A DNA stretch of 47,613 nucleotides from Clostridiales bacterium (GCA_022508375.1 JAFLVJ010000009.1:1-47613), one strand, 5' to 3'; positions 8,901 through 16,940 are shown, numbered from the stretch's first letter. Numbers and translations are program-made. Notes: a model not told the origin generated them from the letters alone.

Positions 8901-9145
8901 ATGGTACGGGTTGTGCCATCCTCATTGTGGATACGGGCAATGGAATACTCGTCACCATTGATACTGAACTCCAGTTCGACGTCGCGATTGCACTCCGAAT
9001 CCTCCTTGAAGCAAAATTCGAAGTAATTGTGTAAACGTCCGCCACGCGTGGTAACTACGCTCAGTCCCTCGGATGCTGTACCGAAGGTAAATATTTGTTT
9101 TTCGTTGGTTTGAGGATTGATGGCTACTACCTTGGAAATTTTCAT
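5978..9145 (-). CDS. Rad50/SMC-like coiled-coil protein with degenerate ATPase
   Basis: A 1055-aa protein with the layout of SbcC/Rad50/RecN-type ATPases: short N- and C-terminal globular parts around roughly 800 residues of heptad-rich coiled coil. The N-terminal strand-turn 'SEGLSVVTTRGGRLHN' sits where the Walker A loop should be, but there is no GxxGxGKS/T. At the C-terminus 'LPQDIKTAVYTSLILSL' stands where the ABC signature helix is expected and 'SKWLVFEERINIDRKLL' where Walker B/D-loop should be; catalytic residues are absent in both. It looks like a structural pseudo-ATPase. Start ATG follows gaggtg. It is divergent from the DnaD-like gene, which may point to chromosome maintenance; that is inference. 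Confidence 0.7.
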   Translation of the reverse strand: MKISKVVAINPQTNEKQIFTFGTASEGLSVVTTRGGRLHNYFEFCFKEDSECNRDVELEFSINGDEYSIARIHNEDGTTRTILKKMVDGHYQVVARSRAIEFIENIVEESLENMLKLSYISNKAVDNFHGDLKLFEEIRLLAEVQDEIARTSAEARMLKDSALKKVKEYSASPATPASTEQLDALNEQLDSVTRDIAVATAQLGEMKARQNVESLRADIEKELEASQQQYNKLVKRQDDVESARKTVQLRDDIELLVPKVKTLRAIAEQRADHEKQRYAITSELEWQENELASIRKQLEDKDRQYALQQDKRSRVEAINNELAYIASLYEKNKKLNETLLELNDKEQRLIAEKAMYANKLDQVEKSIVEVRDSLDSFHIPARSVGELLEAVRIDVKIDEVTSQVEKLESEIVVKESQIAEKESNLVVQVKRFRAVAELDVAVTPIKAKDTILQVLDAKYSKLESINLSLKEKQRNLERAMEDYKYRILQLEQSRSRLQAEYDKTLLKKQEEFKREVFLNSQKVYSDDATSVFAVTASFHDQEVEALNQEIIARNLDRDLLIERAYKLEGAIKEIKRHIEINSAEMETLQREKDNINKRYNEIVTQSSSEVVFNYLKALNSDNGTKYLLDVQQEAVRSESELSELKRSVESARNKLAALKSRLKYLRDTQQQLDDTRASVDSLVTTNDKLKDELTDIGGRLSAGYEQYKAVTRQLESIESKLDDVRGAIIEASKTVKVNEDQIAIATQKAQNYAGGDDIEQAIASLRYELGDVESERNMLLESKQALEKDIFKKRLEQEKINWLYQSKCREYDELYQELKFEFNLKGLDVDKISAMDIETGVEGLRKLITEYDTMKRSLAEKIDNLYSILKNQPDSVASPSNIAEKEHEIALLQTLQQELEHQRNQQLNVYVAAANARAKVSVAAAEARTLNNLRQTLSHNEIVDVLINDKIKYILEQATRYLNNFVAENGVSYKIVADNYALKVMSNDEVIAYDDLPQDIKTAVYTSLILSLPNTDVSDSKWLVFEERINIDRKLLSDMLLSIDNVSYVVGYNRE

Positions 9146-9168
9146 TTGGCACCTCGTTTATACTTTGT

Positions 9169-9198
9169 GCCATTTTCAACAAATAAGTTGAAAATGGC
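9169..9198. promoter_or_regulatory. Perfect 12-base inverted repeat in the leader of the SMC-like gene
   Basis: GCCATTTTCAAC and its exact complement are separated by six bases, about 25 bases before the ATG. It could be a repressor operator or an RNA hairpin just upstream of the ribosome site. Confidence 0.6.
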
Positions 9199-9268
9199 GG
9201 TGATTTATGTTACAATAATCCTACGCGTCAAGTATCGAACAATACTACCGCATTGTAACCTTTCGTAC

Positions 9269-9297
9269 ATTATACTACATTGATTTAAAATAATCAA
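9269..9297 (-). promoter_or_regulatory. Promoter of the SMC-like gene
   Basis: Minus-strand TTGATT (9297-9292), 17-base spacer, TATAAT (9274-9269). The start site would be near 9262, giving a leader of about 117 bases that contains the inverted repeat at 9169-9198. Confidence 0.75.
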
Positions 9298-9323
9298 TAG
9301 TTTATTGACAAAAGAGGTAATTT

Positions 9324-10781
9324 ATGGCTTTTTGCGACAAAGAAAAACAATTTATTGACAGTGGCTTTACCACCGTTGACAATAAATTTATTTTCAACTA
9401 TCTTCCCGACGCGTCGGATATTCGCGCCTCGATATACCTATTCGGATTGGCATTATCGGATAGCGATGGCGATGACAACTCGTGCGATACAATTGCACGC
9501 AAGTTCAACATTTCCCGCGAAGACGTCATTAGTGCTTTCCAGTACTGGGAAGAGCTGGGACTCGTACATATAATCACCGGCCCCGAGCCGCGTGTAATTT
9601 ACCTCTCACTGCAGGGAGTAAATACTTCCCTCAAGAACGTGAAACCCGGCAAATACGCCAAATTTTCGCGGGATATACAGGACGCTATTTCCGGCAGAAT
9701 GATAACGGTACACGAATACAACGAATACTACGGTTTCTTGGAGGGTACAACCTTCGAACCTGCCGCACTTGTTGCAGTTGCCAAGTACTGCGTCGAACTG
9801 CACGGAAACGATATCGGCTACCCTTACATACTGACGGTTGCGCGCAACCAACTGAAACGCGGCGCAACCACGCTTGCCACCGTTTCGGAAAACCTCCAAT
9901 CGCAGCAAAAGTATGACGACGAACTAAACGTTCTTATCAAGCTGATGAACTTGCGTTCCTACCATATACACTACTACGACCGCGAAAACTACGAAAAGTG
10001 GACCAAGAACTACGGGTTCAGTCAGGAAGTTATACTTGCCGTCGCCAAGAAATGCAAAGGGAGCGGAATGACGAAACTGGACAATCTGCTTTCGCAATAT
10101 TACCGCAACGGCGCATTTTCCGAAAAGGAAATACAGCACTTCGAAAAGGAAAAAACTCACCTGTACAATTTGGCTGCGGAAATCAACCGCGCAATAGGCG
10201 TATATTACCAAAGTCTCGATATGGTAATAGAAGAATACGTCACCAAGTGGTTGCGCAACGGTTACGATGACGATACCTTGCTAAGAATTGCCAAGTACTG
10301 CTTTACAAGCGGAATACGTACGCTTAACGGACTGGACGCCATCATCGATAAGCTGTACAAAAAGGGCGTGACAAACATAACTTCGTTAACCGCCTATCTG
10401 GATAACTTGGCAGACACGGATAAAACGATACAAAACATATTACTCAAATGCGGCTTGGTAAGACGCACTATTGCAAGCGATCGAACGTTATACAAGACGT
10501 GGATAGAAAGCTGGAACTTACCGCTGGACGTAATTTACTACGCGGCGGAACAGTCTGCAGGCACCTCTAACCCGATGACGTACCTCAACAGGATACTATC
10601 CGATTACAAACAAAACGGTGTAACCACCGTAGAACAAGCGCAAGCACGCAAGAACCTCACATCAAAAAGCACCGCCACCACAGCCACCGTATATATTGGC
10701 GGTGGGGATATGGAACGCAGACAGTACACCGAAGAAGAAATCAGCACTTTATTTACAGCCTTGGATGAAACGGAGGACTAA
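9324..10781 (+). CDS. DnaD-like replication initiation protein
   Basis: A 485-aa protein of the DnaD/DnaB-primosome type, which recruits the helicase loader at origins or restart sites. Residues about 1-95 resemble the winged-helix N-domain ('CDTIARKFNISREDVISAFQ', then 'WEELGLVHI'). The rest contains several DnaB_2-type helical units, recognisable as repeats of 'Y..W...G...D.I..A......G...' (for example around 'YEKWTKNYGFSQEVILAVA' and 'YVTKWLRNGYDDDTLLRIA'). It has more units than a standard 230-aa DnaD. Its stop overlaps the next gene's ATG by one base, so it is coupled to the loader ATPase. Ribosome site agaggtaa. Confidence 0.85.
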   Translation: MAFCDKEKQFIDSGFTTVDNKFIFNYLPDASDIRASIYLFGLALSDSDGDDNSCDTIARKFNISREDVISAFQYWEELGLVHIITGPEPRVIYLSLQGVNTSLKNVKPGKYAKFSRDIQDAISGRMITVHEYNEYYGFLEGTTFEPAALVAVAKYCVELHGNDIGYPYILTVARNQLKRGATTLATVSENLQSQQKYDDELNVLIKLMNLRSYHIHYYDRENYEKWTKNYGFSQEVILAVAKKCKGSGMTKLDNLLSQYYRNGAFSEKEIQHFEKEKTHLYNLAAEINRAIGVYYQSLDMVIEEYVTKWLRNGYDDDTLLRIAKYCFTSGIRTLNGLDAIIDKLYKKGVTNITSLTAYLDNLADTDKTIQNILLKCGLVRRTIASDRTLYKTWIESWNLPLDVIYYAAEQSAGTSNPMTYLNRILSDYKQNGVTTVEQAQARKNLTSKSTATTATVYIGGGDMERRQYTEEEISTLFTALDETED

Positions 10782-11734
10782 TGAACAAAGAACAACTGTT
10801 ACAGCAAGCCAAACGCATAGTAGATGAACGCCGATTTTATGCGGAGGATAAAGCCGAACAATTACTTACTAGTCTGCGCGAAAATGCAGATTTTACCACC
10901 GTTGAACATCAACTGCGGGCGGCTCAGGTAGATCTGGCAATGGGTACTGGCGACGCTAAACAACTGCAAAAAAAAGTAAATCAACTGCAAAAAAAGCAAT
11001 CGGCGTTTCTTTCGGCACTTGGCTTGAGCACAAGCGACCTCACTCCGCAGTATCACTGTCACAAATGCGGTGATACAGGTTACGTTGACGGCAAAGCATG
11101 TAGCTGCCTGCAAGAGGAAATTCGCAAGCTCATAGTTGCCGACAGCAACATAATCAACCGAAATTACACCTTTGCAAATTCCAAAGAAACGGATAAACAC
11201 AACTTGGCAGTTTACAAAATGGCGCGCAAGGTGTGCTTGGACGGCAAGACAAATATGCTATTGACGGGCAATACCGGCTCGGGCAAGACGTACCTGCTCA
11301 CAGCGTGCGCTAATCTGTGTATGGAACACAACCTAAGCGTACTGTTTGTTACGGCTTACACGTTAAATACACGTTTTCTTGACGCTCATCTGAGCGACTT
11401 TTCAAGCAAACAGATGATTCTCGATAACCTCCTTGACGTGGACGTACTGATTATTGACGACCTCGGAACGGAAACGGGTTACAAAAACGTGACCGCGGAA
11501 TATCTCTTTGCCGTATTGAACGAACGCATTGCTCGCGGCAAGCAAACGTTTATAAGCACCAATTTACCGTTGGACCTATCCCAAGCAAAAAGAGACGAAT
11601 TGGCTAAGCTTGGCAAAGTTATTGTTACGATACGCGGAAGATACGATGAAAGAATGTTCTCCCGTTTGGTTGATCCCAACACTACTTTCGTTGCCGAACT
11701 GCAAGGTTGCGACAAACGTTTGAAAAAGAATTAA
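10781..11734 (+). CDS. DnaI/DnaC-like replicative helicase loader ATPase
   Basis: A 317-aa AAA+ ATPase. Walker A 'TGNTGSGKTYLL' (about 163-172) and Walker B 'VDVLIIDDLGTE' (about 220-230) are intact, with conserved Arg residues near 'IRGRYDERMFSRL'. An N-terminal helical part leads into a cysteine/histidine cluster 'HKCGDTGYVDGKACSC', as in DnaI zinc-binding domains. It should load the DnaB-type hexameric helicase together with the DnaD-like protein encoded immediately upstream. IstB transposition helpers share this fold, but the zinc cluster and the coupling to dnaD favour a replication loader. Confidence 0.88.
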   Translation: MNKEQLLQQAKRIVDERRFYAEDKAEQLLTSLRENADFTTVEHQLRAAQVDLAMGTGDAKQLQKKVNQLQKKQSAFLSALGLSTSDLTPQYHCHKCGDTGYVDGKACSCLQEEIRKLIVADSNIINRNYTFANSKETDKHNLAVYKMARKVCLDGKTNMLLTGNTGSGKTYLLTACANLCMEHNLSVLFVTAYTLNTRFLDAHLSDFSSKQMILDNLLDVDVLIIDDLGTETGYKNVTAEYLFAVLNERIARGKQTFISTNLPLDLSQAKRDELAKLGKVIVTIRGRYDERMFSRLVDPNTTFVAELQGCDKRLKKN

Positions 11735-11786
11735 AAAGAGCAACAACTACGCTTTAAGATCAAAAAATAGACAAGTTAAAGCTTTT

Positions 11787-11822
11787 AAGTGCGTAAATAT
11801 GTTTTCTTTTGCGTACTTTTTT
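11787..11822 (+). terminator. Terminator after the helicase loader
   Basis: AAGTGCG pairs with CGTACTT (one G-T), followed by six T. The loop is long, so only moderately convincing. Confidence 0.5.
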
Positions 11823-11833
11823 ATCATTTGCTA

Positions 11834-11862
11834 TTGAAATAAATTTACAACTGTGCTAAAAT
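11834..11862 (+). promoter_or_regulatory. Promoter of the mgtC-like gene
   Basis: TTGAAA (11834-11839), 17-base spacer, TAAAAT (11857-11862) with TG extension; start near 11869. Confidence 0.78.
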
Positions 11863-11899
11863 ACTGTAACTATAATTACTCACACTAGAGAGGCAAGGT

Positions 11900-12613
11900 A
11901 TGAATCTATTGGCTTTTACAAAATCATTTGCTGAAATTTTCAGCGGCCCCATTGTAAACGTCAGCTGGGAAGACGAGCTGGTAGCGTTGCTACGTGTTTT
12001 CATCGCTGGTCTGTTTGGCTTGATAATGGGCTTTGAACGCAAACGCCGTCAAAAAGAGGCTGGACTGGCAACGCATTTCATCGTTGCGGCAGCCTCGGCT
12101 CTGTTTACATGCATTTCCACCTCTATTGCTGCAGGCACCGACGCAGGTGTAGATGGCGAACGTATTGCGGCACAGGTAGTTTCCGGTGTTGGTTTCCTTG
12201 GAGCAGGCATGATATTCTTCCGCAGAGAAAGTTTGCGCGGACTTACCACCGCTGCGGGTATTTGGGCAACAGCAGCAATGGGAATGTGCATTGCCATGGG
12301 GCAAATAATTGTTGCCACGGGCGTATTGGTATTGATATTGGTTGTACAAACGATACTGCACATGAAACGCATCCGTCGCAACAATATCCATATGCTTATG
12401 GTTAAATTCAGCTACACGGAAGAAAACAAAACCAAATTGATGGAATATTTCGGCGTGGACTCGTTCCATCGCGTAAAGTTAACCAAGTTGGACGAACGCA
12501 CGCTAGCCGAGGCGGTAATATACCCCAAAGAAAAATTTTCTGCGACGGAGTTGTACGCTTTTATGTCGCAAAACCCCGAAATCGACTCCGTCGAGCGCCT
12601 CGAGGACCTGTAA
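11900..12613 (+). CDS. MgtC/SapB family membrane protein
   Basis: A 237-aa inner-membrane protein. Residues about 25-150 form the MgtC core: hydrophobic helices with the signatures 'GLIMGFERKRRQKEAGLATH', 'ERIAAQVVSGVGFLGAG' and 'LRGLTTAAGIWATAAMGM'. These are the family's hallmarks. A soluble C-terminal domain of about 80 residues follows. MgtC proteins are linked to magnesium limitation and control of the F-ATPase, but their biochemical activity is unsettled. The gene has its own promoter and a strong terminator, so it is probably monocistronic. Confidence 0.9.
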   Translation: MNLLAFTKSFAEIFSGPIVNVSWEDELVALLRVFIAGLFGLIMGFERKRRQKEAGLATHFIVAAASALFTCISTSIAAGTDAGVDGERIAAQVVSGVGFLGAGMIFFRRESLRGLTTAAGIWATAAMGMCIAMGQIIVATGVLVLILVVQTILHMKRIRRNNIHMLMVKFSYTEENKTKLMEYFGVDSFHRVKLTKLDERTLAEAVIYPKEKFSATELYAFMSQNPEIDSVERLEDL

Positions 12614-12628
12614 AATAGTAACAATTAC

Positions 12629-12668
12629 AAAAACGGCTGCAAAAATTTTCTTTTGCTGCCGTTTTCTT
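12629..12668. terminator. Bidirectional terminator between mgtC-like and HEPN genes
   Basis: AAAACGGC-T-GCAAAA pairs with TTTTGC-T-GCCGTTTT; T runs occur on both strands, serving two convergent genes. Confidence 0.85.
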
Positions 12669-12694
12669 TGTTTAAATTTGATTTACCGATTCAG

Positions 12695-13288
12695 TTAAAA
12701 GCTCATTAGATCATAAAGAATTAAATAACAGTACTTAACTACCTCATATTCACTATCCCCAGGATTCATATGTCCGTGTATCAAGCAATTACGCACTTGA
12801 TATATAATTTCGAATAGACCAGCAAATACCTTTTCCACATCGCTAATTATGTATAAAGTTTCCAGTTTTAACACGTCATCTTTTTCAGATTCAAAAACGG
12901 TACCATCCTTTTTGAGATGTGGCGTTTTAATAAGATTCGTCTTATCATCCTTGTTATTATAATCACAAACTGCGCTCTCCATAGAAATAATACCTAATTT
13001 ATCTGAAGAAAGCATTGCATCATTTAAAGCATAGTGAAGTTGTTGTATATTTGACTTGAATATTTGGTTTTCTTTTGCATCTCCCTCAATCAACACCTTG
13101 AATTGTTTGTATATGTGATTTCTTTTGGAGTAATCAGACTTTACTTTATCTATTAGAACCCTGTCTTTAGTACCAAATTCCGCATAATGATACACATACC
13201 AAGCGTTGCACGATAGCCATAAGTTAACAAAAGGAGCAAAGTAGTCTATTTTTGCTTTTGCAAACCATTCTTTTCTAAATTCTGGCAT
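12695..13288 (-). CDS. HEPN-like protein, third gene of the restriction-modification operon
   Basis: A 197-aa all-helical protein with the HEPN signature R-x4-H at R166-H171 (RNCLIH) near the C-terminus. HEPN proteins are commonly metal-independent RNases in toxin, abortive-infection and restriction islands. It lies 10 bases after the specificity gene with a strong ribosome site (aggagaaat), so it belongs to the same transcript. The family cannot be named by eye; it may be an RNA-cleaving effector, a back-up toxin, or a non-catalytic partner. Base composition is as AT-rich as the rest of the operon. Confidence 0.6.
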   Translation of the reverse strand: MPEFRKEWFAKAKIDYFAPFVNLWLSCNAWYVYHYAEFGTKDRVLIDKVKSDYSKRNHIYKQFKVLIEGDAKENQIFKSNIQQLHYALNDAMLSSDKLGIISMESAVCDYNNKDDKTNLIKTPHLKKDGTVFESEKDDVLKLETLYIISDVEKVFAGLFEIIYQVRNCLIHGHMNPGDSEYEVVKYCYLILYDLMSF

Positions 13289-13298
13289 ATGATTTCTC

Positions 13299-14639
13299 CT
13301 ATTCTTGTACTTCTAGCCAAAGCAATGCCGTTTCTTCGCTTGTTTCTATTGCCATTTCAACAGTTTGTATGGCTTTATCCAAAAGATGGTTAGCTATTTT
13401 GCGCAATCGGGATGATTCGCGCACTTTATCGGTAATTTCTTTTTGCACGTTTTCTTCAAACATAGGTATTGGTAAATTCAATACGTCTTTGTCTTTTATT
13501 ACAGGGTAAGAAGTCCCCACGTTAAATTTCAACAGCCAATCCCGATAAGTTGAAGTGCGCAACAATACTTGCAAAATTTCCGTTGAATAATCACTTTTCG
13601 GTCGTAGCACGGTAAATGCACCACTTACAAGCAAATTGTTTTCCTCAAGAATTGCTACAGCTCCACGGTTTGGACGGACGGTAGATACAAGAATGTCACC
13701 GCAGCACGTCATAATTTTCGCATTATCCGGTAAATCCTCTGTGTTAATTGTATTGTAGGTATAACTGCCGTTTCCTACGTTAATATCTCCGATTTCCACA
13801 TACTTATATTGTCCCAAGCTCTTGGAACATTTTTCCGTAACTAACTGGAATTTATCGTCTATTGTAGTGAAGCCATTTGCATAATTTTTTATTGATTGTT
13901 CGTATTTATCATATTTCGGCTGATAAAACTCCGCATCAAAGCGTCCCGACTGCAAAAAACTATCAGAAGATTTTCTTACAGAATAAGTGTTGTTTTCACT
14001 GTTTGAAATATCCAAAAGCCCATTTAGCAATATTTCCGCGTCTTGTATTGCCTTATCAGATTGGGCAAGCAACTGTTCCGCGTTTAACACCATCTGTTCT
14101 ATTGTGTTTTGAAATTCTTCAGACAACAACGGCACTTTAATATCCTTGATCTTGTATATGAACAGGTTAGGTTGAACATTTCCCGTTGTAAAACGTGCCG
14201 TTTGGTAACGACCGTATTTTGTTAATATGAAAGAAGATAGGAAGCGAGGCTTAAACTCCGAATCGAATATTCTTATTATTCCGACATGCCTATCTGCATT
14301 AGCAGGTAATACGCGTTCATTTACAACAGCACAGTTGCCTATAGTACCTACGGTCGAAACGATAACATCATCTTTTCTCAACTGCGTTCTGGGATTTGCT
14401 GTATTTTGCGCTTGTGATATATGTCCGGTACTGCTCAAGTCGAAAACATTATTTTTAGGTGCCTTAGCCGAAATTAAATTTATCTCGGAATTATCGTCAA
14501 AATCTATACTCTCATGTATGCCATCTGTAACATCAGCAAATTTAACGATTTTCTTCCAACTTTTTTGATCAAGTTGTTCTTCTGCTTTACGGTAAGCTTT
14601 CAATACATACTCGCTATCTATGCGATTGTCTGCATACAT
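13299..14639 (-). CDS. Specificity (S) subunit of a BcgI/AloI-like restriction-modification system
   Basis: A DNA-recognition subunit with two target-recognition domains, each followed by a conserved helical spacer: 'LLAQSDKAIQDAEILLNGLL' mid-protein and 'LRKIANHLLDKAIQTVEMAI' at the C-terminus. The first ATG (14639) seems too late. The same frame stays open upstream and reads conserved-looking S-subunit sequence ('LTDGLEISEIRYSS') back into the methylase gene, with no ATG, GTG or TTG in it. The natural product is therefore probably a fusion made by a -1 shift at the T7 run at 14729-14735, or an 8-T phase variant. Downstream is the HEPN gene. Confidence 0.8.
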   Translation of the reverse strand: MYADNRIDSEYVLKAYRKAEEQLDQKSWKKIVKFADVTDGIHESIDFDDNSEINLISAKAPKNNVFDLSSTGHISQAQNTANPRTQLRKDDVIVSTVGTIGNCAVVNERVLPANADRHVGIIRIFDSEFKPRFLSSFILTKYGRYQTARFTTGNVQPNLFIYKIKDIKVPLLSEEFQNTIEQMVLNAEQLLAQSDKAIQDAEILLNGLLDISNSENNTYSVRKSSDSFLQSGRFDAEFYQPKYDKYEQSIKNYANGFTTIDDKFQLVTEKCSKSLGQYKYVEIGDINVGNGSYTYNTINTEDLPDNAKIMTCCGDILVSTVRPNRGAVAILEENNLLVSGAFTVLRPKSDYSTEILQVLLRTSTYRDWLLKFNVGTSYPVIKDKDVLNLPIPMFEENVQKEITDKVRESSRLRKIANHLLDKAIQTVEMAIETSEETALLWLEVQE

Positions 14640-14722
14640 TGAAGAATACCGTATTTCACTTATTTCTAGCCCATCCGTTAAAACCTTGTATTTGGCTTCA
14701 TCGAAATGTTCAACAGACGGGC

Positions 14723-14735
14723 TTATTGAAAAAAA
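14723..14735 (-). other. T7 slippery run and stop at the methylase/specificity junction
   Basis: In the methylase frame the gene ends AGT TTT TTT CAA TAA. T-TTT-TTT matches the X-XXY-YYZ slippery pattern. A -1 step there (or one added T) skips the stop and enters the open specificity frame. This would fuse the two proteins into one chain of about 1,130 residues. No downstream stimulatory structure was checked by computation. Confidence 0.55.
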
Positions 14736-16699
14736 CTTAAACCTTCTTTTTTGGCGAATTCAGCAAATGCTTCGGCAATACCATCGCCTGTTATTCCGTC
14801 ATGGTTGTACAAATCCTGCTCGACCACCAAATGCCCATTGTCGTCAAGCGCCTTTGTCCCGTCAGCCCTCTTTACATATATGATGTCACCGCTGTTATCC
14901 TTACCCGGCTTTTGCTGTGTGGCAAAGAAAATATTGTAGTCGTCTTTACGCGGGCAAAGTACATCGTCCCATTTTTGCACAAATAATACACTGGTTTTTG
15001 TACCGGTATGAGGCTTAAACGTGTTACCGTGAAGACCTACAACAGCCAAAATGCGACATTTTTCAGCAATATACTCACGAATATATTTGTCACTACTGTT
15101 ATTAAATCTGCCCTGTGGCAATACAATTGCCATTCTTCCGCCCGGTTTTAGAAAATCAATATTTCGCTCAATAAACAAAACATCTCGCCCAACTTTGTTT
15201 TGAGTATTGCCTTTTTCATTCTGACCAAGCTCATATCTGCTGAGTATCCGTTTCTCCTTGATATCCCCTGCAAAGGGAGGATTAGCCATAACTATATCAA
15301 AATCGAATTCTTGATACCCGTCTCGACTCAAGTCCTTTAACCGCCAAAAACCTTCCGAATATGTACGTAGCCAATCTTCTTGTTTTGCGGTTTCATCCCA
15401 ACGTTCAAAGTCAAGTGTATTGAGATGCAATACGTTTGTGTGTCCATCACCGGCAATTAAGTTAAGTGTACGAGCAACACGCACGGCTTTTTCGTCAAAG
15501 TCTATACCGAATATATTTTCTTTTACGTAATCGGTGTAATCAGCAGGCTTTTCATCAAGTGAAGCCAATTCACCTTTCGGTCTGCCTTCTTCATCAGCTA
15601 TTTTGTCCCACACATTGAAAATCGTATGCACCGGAAACCCACTACTTCCGCATGCGGTATCAATCATCTTTTCATCTTTGTGGGGGTTAAGCATACGCAC
15701 ACACATTTCTATTACATAACGAGGCGTAAAAAACTGGCCCTTTTCTCCTTTGCTTGATTTGCTCATCAAATATTCAAAGGCATCGTCCACTACCTCAAGA
15801 TTACTGTTGAACAATTTAACGCTTTGAAGCGATGCTACGCAAATCGAGAGATGGGAAGGAGAGAGCATTATTTTTGTGTTTTCCTCAAACACACCTTTCC
15901 ACTTTTTATTCGCTGCATTAAATAACTCTTGTGTTGCAGACTTCAGTTCGAATTCTGTACGTCCCGCGTTGGTAAAATCAAGAAAACGTGAAGGTTTCCG
16001 TCTGCTCATGAATTCATCGTACAGTTTTGCGAATATTAGTTTGAAGCATTCTTCAAAAACATCCACACCGGCATTTGCGAGAACTTCGTCTTCCAAATCT
16101 TTGATTTTATCTTTAAGCGAAATTTTATCTTTTTGAAGAACATCGTTCTCCTTTAAATCCTTTATTGTCCAACGTTTGGATATTACATCCATGAGTGTCT
16201 GACTTGCCTTAGGAATATCACGGATTTCTTCAAAGTAGTTTGGATCTTTACGATTGTAATAGGCAATTTGCTCGCCATTACACCACACTGCAATTGGTGC
16301 GCCGGTACTATTACAATAACTCTTTAACTGCTCCTTTCCATCTTTTAACTTCGGTTTTTTCACTTCAATTATTATGTATGGTGATTCTACATGCTCTTTG
16401 TCCATAATAACAATATCCGCGCGTTTAATTTCACGTCCAAAGTGTACGGGAAATTCCAATTTCATTCTGGACACAGGATACCCGTACTCATTTATAAGTT
16501 TATCGATTAGTAACTGACGAACAACTTCTTCAGGCTTCAATGTAATCTGTTTTTTTCTCGCAAGACAATCGACAACACCATAATGTTTGCCTTTTTTATC
16601 TTCCTTATCAATAATTCTGTTATTAAGAGTTTCAATGCTCTCTTGACTAAATTGGTCGGTTTTGTATGCACTGTCTTTCAAAATATCATAAATAGTCAT
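14723..16699 (-). CDS. Restriction-modification protein: HsdR-N-like nuclease fused to N6-adenine methylase
   Basis: A 658-aa protein joining two domains. Residues about 1-200 resemble the HsdR N-terminal nuclease, with a PD-(D/E)xK-like core: Asp about 95 in 'RADIVIMDK' and 'IIIEVKKPK' about 109-117. Residues about 290-640 are an N6_Mtase domain with motif I 'DTACGSSGFPVH' (about 343) and catalytic NPPF (about 473-476). No helicase is present, so it resembles type IIB/IIG enzymes (BcgI A subunit, or AloI) rather than classical type I. The start is chosen at ATG 16699 after gaggttaatt. An upstream frame extension crosses the promoter and is rejected. Confidence 0.85.
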   Translation of the reverse strand: MTIYDILKDSAYKTDQFSQESIETLNNRIIDKEDKKGKHYGVVDCLARKKQITLKPEEVVRQLLIDKLINEYGYPVSRMKLEFPVHFGREIKRADIVIMDKEHVESPYIIIEVKKPKLKDGKEQLKSYCNSTGAPIAVWCNGEQIAYYNRKDPNYFEEIRDIPKASQTLMDVISKRWTIKDLKENDVLQKDKISLKDKIKDLEDEVLANAGVDVFEECFKLIFAKLYDEFMSRRKPSRFLDFTNAGRTEFELKSATQELFNAANKKWKGVFEENTKIMLSPSHLSICVASLQSVKLFNSNLEVVDDAFEYLMSKSSKGEKGQFFTPRYVIEMCVRMLNPHKDEKMIDTACGSSGFPVHTIFNVWDKIADEEGRPKGELASLDEKPADYTDYVKENIFGIDFDEKAVRVARTLNLIAGDGHTNVLHLNTLDFERWDETAKQEDWLRTYSEGFWRLKDLSRDGYQEFDFDIVMANPPFAGDIKEKRILSRYELGQNEKGNTQNKVGRDVLFIERNIDFLKPGGRMAIVLPQGRFNNSSDKYIREYIAEKCRILAVVGLHGNTFKPHTGTKTSVLFVQKWDDVLCPRKDDYNIFFATQQKPGKDNSGDIIYVKRADGTKALDDNGHLVVEQDLYNHDGITGDGIAEAFAEFAKKEGLSFFQ

Positions 16700-16730
16700 A
16701 ATTAACCTCAAGTAGTTGTTTTTTATATTG

Positions 16731-16759
16731 ATTATAGCACTTTCGACAGATATTTGCAA
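16731..16759 (-). promoter_or_regulatory. Promoter of the restriction-modification operon
   Basis: Minus strand TTGCAA (16759-16754), 17-base spacer, TATAAT (16736-16731) with a TG extension. The start is near 16724, 25 bases before the ATG. Confidence 0.8.
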
Positions 16760-16871
16760 TATGTTACACATTCACTACAATAACACAGTATTAGCCCACA
16801 CCACCGAATAAATGATTGGTGTAATGCCAATTCCATTACTTCTTTTCATTCATGATTGGTAGCGAAACTCC

Positions 16872-16899
16872 AAAAAAAGGACCTCCCAATGGAAGTCCT
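16872..16899 (-). terminator. Minus-strand terminator in the gap between the island and the RM operon
   Basis: AGGAC..TCC/GGA..GTCCT stem followed on the minus strand by seven T. It would stop transcripts leaving the island leftward. The bases from 16760 to 16871 show no gene and no clear structure. Confidence 0.6.
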
Positions 16900-16940
16900 C
16901 ATTGTTAAACATTTGCCGATCGAGTTTACGAGCGAACGCC

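Noticed and set aside
9200-9320. A plus-strand promoter for the DnaD-like gene
   Set aside because: Several TTGATT/TATACT-like boxes occur but none with a 16-18 base spacer; left unassigned.
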